Notes: generated from the letters alone by a model not told the origin. Counted from the first letter of the stretch, positions 9,317-22,272 are shown. The stretch is DNA of 64,000 bases from Terramyces sp. JEL0728 (GCA_027603945.1 JADIIU010000052.1:1-64000), one strand, 5' to 3'. Numbers and translations are program-made.

Positions 9317-10373
9317 ATGGTAGATGATAACTAATAGTAGCCATTCGTCAAAGTCGTCAAGAACAAGGCTTACTACAAGCGTTACCAAACCAAGTACCGT
9401 CGTCGTCGTGGTAAGTAATTAAAGCAAGCAAAAGATGATAGTAAACACATATCCGAGAACTAGATAATGTGGAACAATTTGTTCTTTCGCTCCTATCTGA
9501 TGCTTTGAGATGGAATATCAGTACCATCTGGAGCTCGCTGTGAACAGAACTAATCTTTTAGAAGGAAAAACCGACTACTACGCACGTAAGCGTTTGGTAG
9601 TTCAAGCCAAGAACAAGTACAACACTCCAAAGTACCGCATGGTTGTCAGATTCACCAACAAGGACATTATCTGCCAAATTGTCTACTCCAAGATTGTTGG
9701 TGATATTGTTTTGTGTGCTGCCTATGCTCACGAACTTCCAAGATACGGTATCTCCCACGGCTTGACCAACTGGTCTGCTGCCTATGCCACCGGTCTCTTG
9801 CTCGCTCGTCGTGTTCTCCAAAAGCTTGGATTAGATGAAAAATACGAAGGCTGCACTGAACCAGATGGTGAATACTTTGAAGTCGAACCAATTGAAGATG
9901 GACCAAAGCCATTCCGTTGTTATTTGGACACTGGTCTCAGACGTACCACCACCGGTTCCCGTATCTTTGGTGCTTTGAAAGGTGCCATCGATGGAGGTCT
10001 TGCTATTCCATACGGCGAAAAGCGTTTCCCTGGCTATGACACTACTGATAAGAAGGCTGATGCTGAACTCTTGGCTTCATACATCTACGGTGGACATGTT
10101 TCTGAATACATGGAATACTTGATCGAAGAAGATGACGAAGCCTACAAGAGACAATTCGCTTCCTACATTGCTGACGGCATCGAACCAGATGGTGTCGAAG
10201 ACTACTACAAGGATGCCCACGCAAAGATCCGCGAAGAACCTGCTGCTCAAAAGAAGGAACGCGCTCCATTGTCTGCCGCAGAAAAACAAAAGCTCAAAAA
10301 GTTCAAGATTGCCAGACTTACTTATGCCCAAAGAAAACAAAGAGTCCAAGAAAAGATTGCCACTTTTGCTTAA
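9317..10373 (+). CDS. RPL5: 60S ribosomal protein L5 (uL18)
   Basis: Exons 9317-9319 (ATG only), 9341-9410 and 9562-10373 give 294 residues. The protein begins [17 protein letters not shown], then [15 protein letters not shown] and the whole uL18 body through [23 protein letters not shown]. The first intron is 21 nt directly after the start codon; the second is 151 nt, one of the two longest in the window. The apparent longer frame starting near 9510 is intron sequence. Family knowledge: uL18 binds 5S rRNA in the 60S central protuberance. Divergent neighbour: RPL14. Confidence 0.96.
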
Positions 10374-10538
10374 GCGTAATAAAGGATGTTTTTATAATCA
10401 CCATTAAGTTTGGCTTTTTCTTGGATATCGTGGTAAATGAAGAGGGCAGCACAGCGGCCATTGTTTTGATCGCGGACTGGCAATCCGCCTTAATTTCCAT
10501 AGTTTTTGATCTCACAATGCATAAGTTAAGCATAAGAT

Positions 10539-10544
10539 CACGTG
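10539..10544. promoter_or_regulatory. CACGTG E-box upstream of TPS
   Basis: CACGTG lies 50 bases before the ATG of the trehalose-6-phosphate synthase gene, at nearly the same distance as in RPL5 and DBP2. Confidence 0.4.
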
Positions 10545-10593
10545 GTTCTATCCCACCAGTATTATTTCTTCCACCTTTTTCCCAAATTAAAAA

Positions 10594-13069
10594 ATGGCAC
10601 GGTTGCTTGTAGTTTCGAATCGCCTACCAGTCACGGTAACTAATAAAGACGGAAAATGGAGCTATGCAATGTCCTCCGGAGGGCTTGTAACAGCATTATC
10701 AGGATTGAAAAAGGAAACCTCATTCACCTGGATTGGATGGCCGGGTTTGGAAGTTTCCAAGGAAGATTCCGAGATAATCAAGAACGATTTGATTTCCAAA
10801 TACTCTTGCGTCCCAGTGTTTATCAAAGATGAACTAGCCGATAAACATTACAATGGATTTTCCAATTCTATTTTATGGCCGCTATTTCACTACCATCCAG
10901 TACATATAATTAACATTAGGGAGAGATTCACTTTGATGAGGAACATTGGGATGCATATCAGCAGGTAAATACTGCATTTGCGGACGCTTTGGTGCAAGTG
11001 ATTGAAAACGGCGATTTAATTTGGGTGCAGTAAGAGGACATTTTAAATTGAGGGACTACCATTTCATGTTACTACCACAGCTACTACGAGAAAAATTGGA
11101 AGGATCTGGCAAGGACGTCAAAATCGGATTCTTTTTGCATACCCCGTTCCCTTCCAGTGAAGTGTACAGGTATGGATTGTAATTGACTGTAGAATATTAC
11201 CGGTAAGGAAAGAAGTGCTGTTGGGTGTACTATCTTCCGATTTAATTGGATTCCACACCTACGATTACGCACGCCATTTCCTCAGTTCTTGCACTAGAAT
11301 TCTCGGTCTACATACTATGCCTAACGGAGTTGAATTTGAAGGCCGTCAGGTTCACGTTGGGACTTTCCCGATTGGTATCGATCCTGATAAATTCATAAAT
11401 GGGCTGGAGCTTCCAAATGTCAAGGACCGCATTGCACGTTTGAAAAGCAAATTTAAAGGGGTAAAAGTGTTGGTTGGTGTGGACCGATTGGACTATATCA
11501 AAGGTGTTCCTCAAAAATTACACGCGTTTGACTTGTTTCTTAATCATCACCCAGAATGGAATGAAAAAGTCGTACTGATTCAAATCGCTGTTCCTTCAAG
11601 ACAGGATGTTGAAGAATACCAACACTTGCAGCAGGTTGTGAATGAATTGGTGGGAAATATCAATGGAAAATATGGTAATTATTCTTAACCAAGGAACCAT
11701 TGAATTCACCCCTATTCACTACATTCACAAGTCAATCAACTTTGAAGAGTTGGTTTCACTATATGCGATTGCAGATTCCTGTATCATTACCTCCACCAGA
11801 GATGGGATGAATCTGGTAACTCGGCTTCTAACCACAGGTATCGTACGAGTATATTGCGTCCCAAAAAGATAGCCACGGCGTACTAATTTTGTCTGAATTT
11901 GCTGGTGCTGCCCAATCTTTGAATGGTAGCAATCTTTTAAGTTAGGCGCGCTAATTGTCAATCCATGGAACACTGAAGAGTTGGCAAATGCTATCCATAG
12001 TGCCGTAACCATGAACAACAGTGCTAGACAAGCAAATCACCAAAAGCTGTTTAGATATATTTCAAAGTACACTGCTGGATTCTGGGGTAATTCTTTTGTC
12101 GCCGAAATTCAAAGAATTACCGAAGAAAATGTAGCGAAAAAGACTCCGAAACTTCGTGCGCAAATGGTTCTATCTAAGTTTAAACTGTCAAAGAAGCGTA
12201 AGGTATTCTTCCTCGATTATGACGGCACACTTACTTCTCTGCACAAGCTGCCTGAATTTGCAAAGCCTACCCCGGCACTTTTGGCTTTGCTAAAGAGATT
12301 AGTTGCTTTGCCCAACGTATTGGTTTATATTTTGTCTGGAAGATCCCGAGAACACTTGGATAGATGGTTTGGGCATTTAGACATTGGGTTGTCCTCAGAG
12401 CACGGCTGCTTTTTCAGACATCCATCCAAGTGGAAGCGACACAGCGAAGAACTGGCTGTAAACGACAACCTTGACTTGAAGCCGACCTCTTCCAGCTCTA
12501 GCTCGTCTCAAGATTTGCTAGTTCAAAAAAGAGCATCAACTGATGGATGGTTCGCACTTGTAGATCAAGTTGATTCATCTTGGAGACCAACCATCCAGCC
12601 ACTATTCCAACATTACACTGAAAGAACCCCTGGATCCTTTATCGAAGAAAAAGAAATTAATTTGACCTGGCATTATCGCAATGCAGATCCAGAATTTGGC
12701 ATTTGGCAAGCGACTGAATTGCAAGCCAATCTTGAAAAGATCCTCAACCATTTAGCCGTGTCTATTATTTTAGGAAACAAGACCTTGGAGCTCCGTCCGT
12801 CTAGTATTGATAAGGCGACTGTCGGTAAAGCTATTTTGGAAGACATCAATTCCGAAGACGAATGCGATTTCTTGCTCTGCATTGGAGATGGTAAGACTGA
12901 CGAAGTGTTATTCTCATCGCTAGCCGAAACCTCTTGGCAATATACCGTAACAGTTGGCAAGAAGACTACTGAAGCCCACTATTATCTTGATATGGTAAAG
13001 GAAGTCGAAGCGTTACTCATGAATATTGTCGTGGATAACGAGTTGGCCCAACAATCCCCTTCTGTTTAA
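10594..13069 (+). CDS. Bifunctional trehalose-6-phosphate synthase/phosphatase
   Basis: Seven exons (10594-10899, 10920-11029, 11053-11169, 11193-11674, 11694-11815, 11838-11925, 11946-13069) join to 782 residues. Introns are 20, 23, 23, 19, 22 and 20 nt. The N-terminal glycosyltransferase part has RLLVVSNRLPV, SSGGLVTAL, WVQDYHFMLLP, GVDRLDYIKG and STRDGMNLV, so the UDP-glucose and glucose-6-phosphate sites look intact. The C-terminal part is a HAD phosphatase with the DYDGTL nucleophile motif and GDGKTDE. The protein would make trehalose-6-phosphate and dephosphorylate it to trehalose, a storage and stress sugar. One substitution to note is Gln where many relatives have His before DYH. The stop overlaps AATAAA (13068-13073). 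Confidence 0.93.
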
Positions 13070-13318
13070 TAAACCTGCGTTCGCTTGCTTGATAACCCTT
13101 TATTATCGCGTAACCAGGCTTCAAACCAAGACCAGGATCGCGACCAAACGATACGCATCTCGCTACACGGTACGGATTACTCACGCAAACGCAGCGCAGT
13201 CTGTAGGGATTGACTGGCGTTTTCTCTGTCAATCATTACGCCTCATTCTGTTTTTCGAAAAAAGTAACACGCAAGCTCTTTCGTCATCTTCACAAAGTAT
13301 AGGAAGCGCTAACAATAG

Positions 13319-13966
<648 letters not shown>

Positions 13967-14117
13967 ATTTTTGGATTCAGTTTTGATGCAATAAGAATGT
14001 AAGCCGGTAATTAATCTTAGAAAATTCGTTAAATTTACTTTTTCCCTTTGTTTTTGTTTGTGAGTGTCATTGTCGACGAGATATAAATAATCAAAACATT
14101 TCCATTTTTGCATACCA

Positions 14118-14722
14118 ATGCTCTCTTTACTCTTTGCTTCCGCATACGCACAATCGCTGGTTTATGGTCCTTGCGACCCTGCAAAGTATCCTTACTCGGG
14201 CAAGCAAATCTCGGTTGCAATCAAACCAACTCTCACTCAAACCCCAATTGTTATTAGCGGAAACATTGCGGTGTTAGATGGCTGCACCGTAACTGATTGC
14301 TAATCTAGTTTGCTGTTGAAAACTTTATCTTTTACAACGCGGGCGAAAGTTACTGGATTGGCGGTATTGACAACCAAACAGTCGGCGCAATGCTATCTGA
14401 CCAATTTGTTTATCCAGCTGCCAACCCATCAACCTACAACTTTACTATGACTAAAAAAGCTGGTGCCGCGACCAACTTTTACATGTTCAATCAGTTCAGA
14501 TTGTTTGAGATCAACTCACAGACCATCATCGCCACTGCTAACCTCCCGTATCCTGTTGGAGCTTCCAGCACTACCGCTTCTGGTTCTACTGCTACTTCAG
14601 CTGGTGCCTCATCTGGCTCCTCCAGCACGGCAGCTTCTGCCAAGAGCGATGCAAACTCAAGAGGAACAGCAAGTGTGGTAGCATTGGCCCTTGCTTTTGG
14701 ATTCATCCAACTCCTTGTCTGA
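14118..14722 (+). CDS. Secreted, probably GPI-anchored surface protein A
   Basis: Exons 14118-14288 and 14309-14722 give 194 residues with one 20-nt intron. The protein starts with a short signal peptide (MLSLLFASAYAQ), has a compact domain with two Cys (GPCDPAKYPY and LDGCTF), a NFYMFNQFRLFEI motif, then a Ser/Thr/Ala-rich stalk and a hydrophobic C-terminus (VVALALAFGFIQLLV) as in GPI-anchor signals. It is a tandem paralog of 15082-15655, with the intron at the same codon boundary. I do not recognise the family. A cell-wall or zoospore surface role is plausible but unproven. AATAAA overlaps the TGA stop. Confidence 0.78.
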
Positions 14723-15081
14723 ATAAATATGATGTTGCATGATAAGTTTGTTTGAATGGCAATGTGGAGATGTCCATTGTCCACGGACACCTGTAGTTTT
14801 GGACAACAAACCAAGTGATGTGACACTTAATCAGCCTACCTTCCACTTTGGCATGTAATTAGACTTCAGGTCGCTTTTGTATGCCGCTCAGTCCAAGATA
14901 GTCAATTTAAAAAACTATAGCCGCATGGAGGCAAAGCGATAGCACAATCAATTTCCCCCTGTAGCTCTCCACTGAGGGCATTCGCTAAATTGAAACTGTT
15001 TCACGTTGCACTTTTTTCAAAAAACCAAGTCGGGGCCCGATTATTTATGGTGCAAAGGAGTTAATTTTTTTTACCATTACA

Positions 15082-15655
15082 ATGATCGTTGCCTCCATTC
15101 TGACTGCATTCGTTGCCGCCGCCAACACCACGTATGTCTACCAGTTGTGCGATTCAAACAACTACCCATACAAAGGTGTGAATGTCAGTGTACCACTTGT
15201 CCAAACCGGCGATTCTCCAAATGTTTCTGGAAACTTTGTCATCCTCGACGGCTGCACTGTAAGTTTCACCATAACCTTAGTTTGCCGTTACCAACTTTAC
15301 ATACTTTGGTGCATCCACATCTTACTTTGTCGGTGCAATGAAGGACGCAACTGACGGTGTTAAAATGTCCACCCAAACAATTACACAAAGCGCATTCCCA
15401 ACCAACGCTACTTTTACATTAGTCAAAGCCGCTGGTGTCCAAGTCAACTTTAAGATGTTTAATCAAGTCAGAATCTTTGACGTCGAAGCAAAGAACGTTG
15501 TCGCAACTGCTGATTTACCAGCTTTGCCATCCTCAAATACTGGATCATCTAATGGAGTACAAGGATCCGGACCTAATACTACCACCACGTCCAACAACGA
15601 TTTAAAGTCGGTTTTCGCTCCTGCTCTACTTTTCCTCTCAGTCTTGTTCCTCTAA
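15082..15655 (+). CDS. Secreted, probably GPI-anchored surface protein B
   Basis: Exons 15082-15258 and 15281-15655 give 183 residues, with a 22-nt intron after LDGCT at the same place as in paralog A. Features are a signal peptide (MIVASILTAFVAAANT), QLCDSNNYPYKG, the shared NFKMFNQVRIFDVE motif, N-glycosylation sequons, a Ser/Asn/Thr-rich stalk and a hydrophobic tail (FAPALLFLSVLFL). The conserved cores and divergent stalks suggest an old tandem duplication. The function is unknown. Confidence 0.78.
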
Positions 15656-15747
15656 AAATAAATTATGTGTTATCACATTTTTGTGCTACATAACAATTCT
15701 CCGCTCAACACCAAATCCCAGGCTATGCAATCGATAAAAGACATGTA

Positions 15748-17772
15748 TTAAAAAGTAACATTGCCACCAATGCTAGCAACCCACCTCAAGAAAGATTCCA
15801 GTTCGCCATTAATTAATTTCAATTCATCCGCATTCTTTCTGACAGAACACAGGAATGTATTCGGATCCACTTTGCAGCGTGCGCTAAATAGAATAGTTTT
15901 AATTTTCTCCATTTTCTCTTTTTCTGGCCCTGTTGTTGAATTTAATTGAATGGCTACTTTGTGGAACTTTTCCATTCTAGAGTGAAGGTCGATTTGGCGA
16001 TTCTTTAACCAGCTTACATACAGCTCCAGTTCCTTTTTGTCCATTTTGATCCAATCCTGAGTGGCTATTGTTAAATCTGGCTTACCGTATGGAGCGCGTG
16101 CAGTTGATGGTCCAGTTCTCTTTTTCTTGGAGTATCTCCCACCGATAGCAGATGGCGATAATTGATTCGGAGATACATTTGGAGATGGAATGTTTGATTT
16201 AACAACAGACGATGGTTTATAGACCTTTGTCTTTGCTCTTGCAATATCATCAGAAGAAGGAGGACTGATTTCTTTCTTTTTGATCCTTGCATCTTCTGCT
16301 TTTCTGGAAATGTCTGAATGTCCTTCCGATTTGGATTTTTTCAAGATTTCGGATTCCCTCGGTTTTTTGGCTATATGATCGTCTTCTGCGGAAGTTTTTC
16401 TCTTGTACGATTTCACCGAGTCGTCCTTCTTTTTGGTATCTTCTGCTTTTCCCTTTTCCTCTCGTTTTAGCTTTTCAGGTTCTGCACTCTCTTTCTTTTC
16501 TGGACTTGGCTTTTTTTCTTTTTTCAACTCCTTTTTAACTTCAGCCAGTGTTACTTTCTTGGCTGCTGGCAAGTCAGAGTTTAGTTTTTCCAAAGATCTC
16601 GCTAATGGACTATTTACACTATCAGTAGCAATAGGTGAAATTTTCTTTCCCACTGGGGACGGCACAAGGGATGCACTCTTTCGGATTTCTTTATCCAGTT
16701 TTTCTGAATTTTTCACTAAAACATCTTCGCTGGACCTTGTTCGTTTTAATGAAGGCGACGACCCAGGCTGAAGCAAATGAATCTGCTCGTGCTTAGGAAT
16801 ATACATTGCAGCATTTCTAATTGCGATGCTCCTTTCTTTGTCAGTGTAGCCTTGATACTCCCAAGGACGCAATTCCTTGTAGCAATCCGTTTTTAATTGG
16901 AAGCTGCGTTTGTCTGATGCCTGGGGTTTCCCAATCTAATATAAGACACAGAATACATCATTCAGAACATTCAAAATTTCACTCTCGCTACTTTTCATTT
17001 TCTCAACGCAATCAGATATTAATCTTGGCTTTGCTGCCAAGTAATGAAGCAGTTCTTTTCTTAATGCAGGATCAGGTGTGGTTTGTTTGGCAGATGGTAT
17101 TTTAGTTACAGGGGATGCTTTTGGAGTATTATTTGCGGGGGAATTTAAATTTGATGTAATTGCAGGTGATTGTACAGTAGGAGTGGGTTTCTTTTCCAAT
17201 GGCTTTGGTATATTATCCTTTGGGATGATTTTTTTCACTTCGGTTCGTTCTGTTTCAACAGGGATTTTTGGAAGTGGATTACTTCTGTTGATTCTCACAG
17301 AAGTCTTTTTTTGAACTGGCTTTGAAACTCCTTTCTTTGTTACTGGAACATCGTCTAGTAAAACGACCCTGATATCAATTTCCAGCCTACCTCTTTTCCT
17401 GCTTTTCTTTGTCTTGCTCTATTCTCATTTGCTTCTGCTTGACTTTGGTATTTCCGATCGACGGCTTTACTGCATATTTGCTTGATATTGTTCCAACGAG
17501 CGAAAGCGTCTTCTCTTCCTCGTTGAGTAAATAACACTCGTTGCGGTCTTTTTCGCTGAGGACTGTGATCCCAAATGTATCGTTTCCCACTTGCAGCGAC
17601 TACGTTAAGGATATATTACTGTCGACTGCAGTCCACCAACAGTGATAGACATTTCAGGAGCTTTTCCCGACTCTATCAGCTGCAAAATTTCCTTGTTGAT
17701 TCTAATTGGAATTGCTATTGGCGGGTCTGGTGTTGGCTGTGTATAGTAAATCGAATTCTCGTTTAATTTCAT
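15748..17772 (-). CDS. ELL-like RNA polymerase II elongation factor
   Basis: Exons 17772-17620, 17599-17391, 17368-16957 and 16935-15748 (minus strand) make 653 residues; introns are 20, 22 and 21 nt. Conserved ELL features are the N-terminal DTFGITVL region, the helical LRKELLHYLAAKPRLISDCVEK winged-helix-like part, and FQLKTDCYKELRPWEYQGYTDKER. A long Lys/Ser/Pro-rich linker follows. The last 110 residues (LDLHSRMEKFH-like helices) resemble the occludin/ELL domain. Family knowledge: ELL stimulates Pol II elongation within super and little elongation complexes and is absent from many yeasts. The family call rests on the N-terminal blocks; the C-terminal match is weaker. Confidence 0.65.
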
Positions 17773-18344
17773 TTTTGAAAAAGCAAAACAATTGTGTTGA
17801 TGTGACTGGGACCTGCCTCGCGTTTAGAACTCACTAGGGAATTGGCTATTAACTACAGATAAAATGAATATCAAAATATCGGCAATAAACCCGGAAATGC
17901 TTGTAAATGGTGTTATACATTACAGGAGCTCTGTAATCTGATTGCGATTTGCAGCACCGCCTTAATTAGGCAATTTTAACTGCCATTTGAACACCAAACG
18001 AATCCAGAATTATCTGCTCTGAATTGCAAATAGAACGCTGCACACTTACGATCCAGGCAAACGCAAGAAAAATGGTACCAAAATTGTTGCATATACTTAA
18101 GCGCAGCTATCCCGTAAGCACAGTTATCCCTTAATCGCAGTACACAAGCCAAGCATCTACTGGAATTTAGATGAAAGTTGAAAAAAAATAATAATTTGCT
18201 AGCATATGATTGGTTGAAAAATTTGCAAGCCACATTCCTATATAAACCCAAACATTCAAGCTGACTCTATCGACCAACTCTTCAGGATCATATGTAGAGT
18301 CAGTTGTACCGTACTTTGTTTTCTAACAAAGCTACACCTATCAA
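17773..18344. other. Intergenic region with a TATA-like sequence
   Basis: This stretch separates the ELL start (minus) from the next gene. Apart from a TATATAAA-type sequence near 18238-18246 I see no gene, tRNA or repeat in it. The TATA-like sequence may serve the short open frame at 18345. Confidence 0.3.
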
Positions 18345-18422
18345 CATGGATGATGAAATGAAGGACGCCCACTCATGCGGGAAGTGCAATTTAGATGGTC
18401 CTCGGACTGTTTACTTTGGTTG
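18345..18422 (+). CDS. Possible short Cys-pair peptide gene
   Basis: An ATG opens a 25-residue frame, MDDEMKDAHSCGKCNLDGPR and five more residues, with a CGKC pair. About 100 bases upstream lies a TATATAAA-type sequence. Skipping a 17-base GT...AAG stretch just before the stop would extend the frame to a second pair, CFQC, giving a zinc-ribbon-like protein of 37 residues. That intron would be shorter than any secure one in the window, so both the gene and its extension are weakly supported. Confidence 0.2.
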
Positions 18423-18628
18423 AAGACTGCTCCCTTGTGTTTTCAATGCTCGGGAAGGGTGGGCGACCCCGTTTGACATGTTACAATTCTGCAGTCTACT
18501 TTTGAGTACACTCCACAATTGTAGAATAGAGGTGTGATGAAAATTATTTTCAGTTCTGCTTCAGAAAAATAATGACGACAGTCTGATACCAAAAAGCATT
18601 TTCTGATCTCTATTTACAAGATTTTTAT

Positions 18629-20000
18629 TTATCCTTTCTGAAGAAATCTTTTGATTTGAGTCCTGACATATTGTAGCCCCTTGTTTGTTGCTGGTGGTTT
18701 TGGTTCTATGTATGCGTCCAACGTCAAATCTCCGTCCCGCGGAATATCTACTGAAGTCTTGGTTAGTGATATCGGAACCTTTCTATTCTCGGTTGATTGC
18801 TATTGTTAACTACACAGTACCTTCTTTTCAGATGCAAGCATATCCACTTCAACTGAGGTTCGAGACTGAAGATCCTCTATTCTGCTTCCTTCAACAGTTG
18901 ACTCTGATATATCCCAATCATATCCGACATCTTCGCGAACCCCGCTCTGCACAAGCAGTTCCTGATAAATGGAATGGATATACTCGTAATCTGGAGTATC
19001 GTTAAAATCTAGCTGCTTTAAATACATGAAAAAATGAACTAGCGAAGGGGAGATTCCCTCGACGAGCTCGATTTTGGTATAAAGCTGCTTGAGCTCCCCG
19101 ATAACTTCTTTTTGTCGACCTACAATCAGTTGCTGGCTACCTTTCCAAGGTAGATTGCCTGTAAGAAACTCCACAGTCATGTAAAACAAGGACCAAAGAT
19201 CGTCCACTCTTCCTAGATCCTGATATGAATAGCATTTACCTTTCCCTGATGTGCTGCAATGGAAGCATACCTCGCGGTTCCTCTAAATCCAGCATTATCT
19301 CTAGGTGGCCGCAACTCTCCAGACGTGGTGACATATCTCCGAGATAGCCCAAAATCAATCAATAAACACGGAGGCCGAGTACTATCGTTTGTAATTCCAA
19401 GACAAAAGTTTCCTGGCTTGACATCTCTATGCAAAATCCCGCAATTATGTACTGCCTCGATAGCTCTCACCATTTGCTTTCCTAGTATGGCGGTTGTATG
19501 CATTGAAAATTTGCTTCCAGGTCTCTTTTTTCGTATCTCAGATAAACTGCTTTAAATATTCTTTACTTTGGTCCTAGTAACGACATTACCATATATGTAT
19601 ATGTTCCATCTGCAGAATATCTGTTGCCGTTTGGTTTAGGAAACTCAAACTTTCCTGCTCCCAAGTATCCGCAAGTAAAGAGACAGTCGTCCAACTTTCT
19701 CAAAACCGCAATTTCAAGTTTGAGTACCGGTTTCTTGCAATCCGGTGATTCTACTTTGATTGCTACTAGCTGGTTTGTTTGGTGATCTAGGGCTTGATAA
19801 ACTTGTCCAAAAGCGCCTTTTCCCAAGATGCGTATCTTATTATCAGAAACAATATTACTATTTGCCATCTTTCTCTTATTACTGTATTTTCTAAGTGGTT
19901 TTGTTTCAAGGCCATTATTTGATATTGCTGAAAAGTTAATTTGCGTAGCGCGATGTGATCTGTCCGTGCTTGTGAGTCCCCTCGCAACAAACCCAGCCAT
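18629..20000 (-). CDS. Tau-tubulin-kinase-like (CK1 family) protein kinase
   Basis: Exons 20000-19567, 19546-19240, 19219-18821 and 18799-18629 (minus strand) give 436 residues; introns are 20, 20 and 21 nt. The kinase domain (about residues 50-330) has GKGAFGQVYQAL, the VAIKVE lysine, LGPNLSEIRKKRPG, the catalytic HRDVKPGNF, the DFG loop LIDFGLSRRY and GFRGTARYAS. The VDDLWSLFYMTVEFLTGNLPW segment is closest to tau-tubulin kinases. Family knowledge: TTBK2 starts ciliogenesis in animals, so a flagellar role is possible here. The TAA stop runs into AATAAA (18624-18629 on the plus strand as TTTATT). Confidence 0.85.
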
Positions 20001-20053
20001 TTCATGATCGACGCAGCAAATTATCCACTGATACTTATTAATATCTAATTTAT

Positions 20054-22272
20054 TTAGTTATATTTCTGGATATAATTTAGAGGGACCCAGCCCTCTCTAT
20101 CGTCGATATTTGCATAGACCCACTCATCACTACCATCTCTACTTGCTTCTGTGTACTGCAACATTTCTCCTTCGCGCATCGTCATTTCATCGGGAGTTTC
20201 GGCATCAAAATCGTACAATGCTTGACCTTGGAAATAGTCTTCTGTTGTATCGCTATTCTCCACAATGGTAGGTTTAATAGGAGCTTGTAGATTTAGGTGA
20301 GATATGTCGTCAATCATGTCAATTTCTCTTGCATCTACTTTTAGGACGGAATTTACCCCAGATATCACCTCTCCATTCATGCAGTAGGCTCATACTTCTT
20401 GACATAATTTCCACCAAACTGCCGGCTTGTACCTGCGATTCGTACTCTTTCTGGATATTCATTTCACCACCGACAATTTCAAAAAGCGGATACATTATTG
20501 AATAAGCTGCTTCATAATAAGATGCCTGTATTGTAACGATTTCCAATAGTATAACATTCACATATTCAAAACACAACTTGATGAACTTTGGCAATTCTTC
20601 AAATAGTTGATCATTAATCGATTGGAAGGCATCAGCGGATTCCTGCAACGGCTTCTCAATCTATATAAACTATTCATTACCTTTTCTCCTTTCTGTTTTA
20701 GAGACTGGACTCTTTCGTAATCCAATTGTTTTGACTGCCTCTTTTTCATAATCACACTCGGCTCTTTAAATAAGTCCACCAGCACTTGAATTAAGGGTAC
20801 AATAACTCCTTTGATTTTTTGTTGCTTTGTCAATAATAAAATACTGTCTGATGGTACGGCACAGAGAGAATATTGTCAATTGAAATCTTGTACTGCTCCA
20901 AGAGCTTGGCAGTATGCTGGTCCGGTTGCTGCAGACTATAAGCTTGTTCTAGCGAATTACAAAATGATAATTCCGACTGCAAAACAGTTTTTAACGCAGC
21001 AGTCCAGTTTAAAAGCTGTTTATCCAGTTTGCTAACATCGGCATACAGGATATCAAACTGGACAGATAAATATGAATATTGCTCGTCAGGCTACGTTACG
21101 CTTTGTATACCTGTGCCTCGTCAGACAGACCAGTTGCTTGCTTCAACAGCTGTGCTCCTCTGGTAATTTTCTTGCTGATTCCGTGAATTACATTCAATGA
21201 CCCTTTTCCCTGTACATACTTGTCCACAATATCCTTTCTCTTTTTAACTTGATTGATTTTGTCGGCAACAATCTCTGAATCAACCGTAACTTCATTCATT
21301 GTAAAGTAGTCTGGATGATCCTTGTCAAAACATCCAAACAACCGTTTCAGCAGCAACGGATATTTCAGTACTCTCTGTACTGGCTTGACTATCAAACTCG
21401 CAATATCCCAAGCATTAGTTTTCCCCTGCATTTCAACTCTGCCTTTCTAAAATTAAGTAAACTTACTTCAAGATAAGTCTTGATATTTGTGGGGCAATTA
21501 GGCTGAGAGTAATCATTTAGTTTTGCTAAACTGGCTTCATTGTTCTTGCAGTAGTTGGAATAGTCAAACTCGATCCTTGGGAGCTGAATTACATATGGTT
21601 TACCATCTTATGGAAAGCATCAAACGTTGTTAGCGACTGGTCTTCAAGTAATGCAATCAAATCCGCAGATGTTGACAAAATTGGTTCCAAATGTCCAAAA
21701 AGCAACTTTATGTCTTGGACAGGGAGAATATGTGTTGCCGGTACGACATACACTTCATTCAACACATGCATATCCTGCAAGAAAGACTTTTCTGTATCTA
21801 GTATTTCTTGAATAATTCTTCCTTTTTTCACATCCAGTGTCTCCATTTCGTCTACATTCGTTTCGATGATTGGTTCAGAAACTGCATTTGAAAGCGTGGG
21901 TCTTCTGCGAATAGTTTCGGTTTCACACCCGTCCTGTTCAGCAGACTGCACAGTAATTTGAGGAACAGGTTCGGATTGAGTTTCCACTTGGTTAATATTT
22001 ACATTGATATCTGGATTATATATGGAAGTAAAAGTACTTTGAATATTTGCCCTCACAGGCGAAGTATGCGCTCTGCTTCGTAAATGGGCTGGTTTTGTCG
22101 GTTTTGTCGGTTTTGTAGGCGGTGCTTTTGAATAGGTTGATGAACGATTGGAAAATGTAAAAGTTCGGTCTGCAGCAAAAGTTGAAGTAGAATTTCTGTA
22201 TCGAATTGGCTGCTGTTGCTGTGCCTGAGCTTGAGCTTCAAATTGTGCAGCCAAGTCTTTTATTTTCCCCAT
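20054..22272 (-). CDS. Rho guanine nucleotide exchange factor, DH-BAR-SH3
   Basis: Seven exons (22272-21604, 21583-21467, 21446-21111, 21090-20845, 20824-20681, 20660-20357, 20337-20054) give 699 residues. Five introns are exactly 20 nt and the last is 19. A disordered N-terminus is followed by a DH domain (RIIQEILDTEKSFLQDMHVL ... LIVKPVQRVLKYPLLLKRL), a BAR-like helical region from about residue 380, and a C-terminal SH3 domain (ALYDFDAETPDEMTMREGE ... GWVPLNYIQKY). This layout resembles animal Tuba/DNMBP and DH-BAR proteins such as fission yeast Gef1, which activate Cdc42. Its partner is likely the CDC42 encoded at 13.3 kb. Confidence 0.88.

Noticed and set aside
9510..9561. Coding start upstream of RPL5 exon 3
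   Set aside because: The frame is open but the true N-terminus is encoded by exons at 9317 and 9341; this stretch is the end of the 151-nt intron.
18534..18586. Possible C/D-box snoRNA (GTGATGA ... CTGA)
   Set aside because: The boxes are present but the spacing is short, the closing stem is only three pairs and no guide target was identified.
19550..19566. A 17-nt intron in the TTBK-like kinase gene
   Set aside because: The next AG, in the same frame, gives 20 nt and the family-typical GPNLSEIR sequence.
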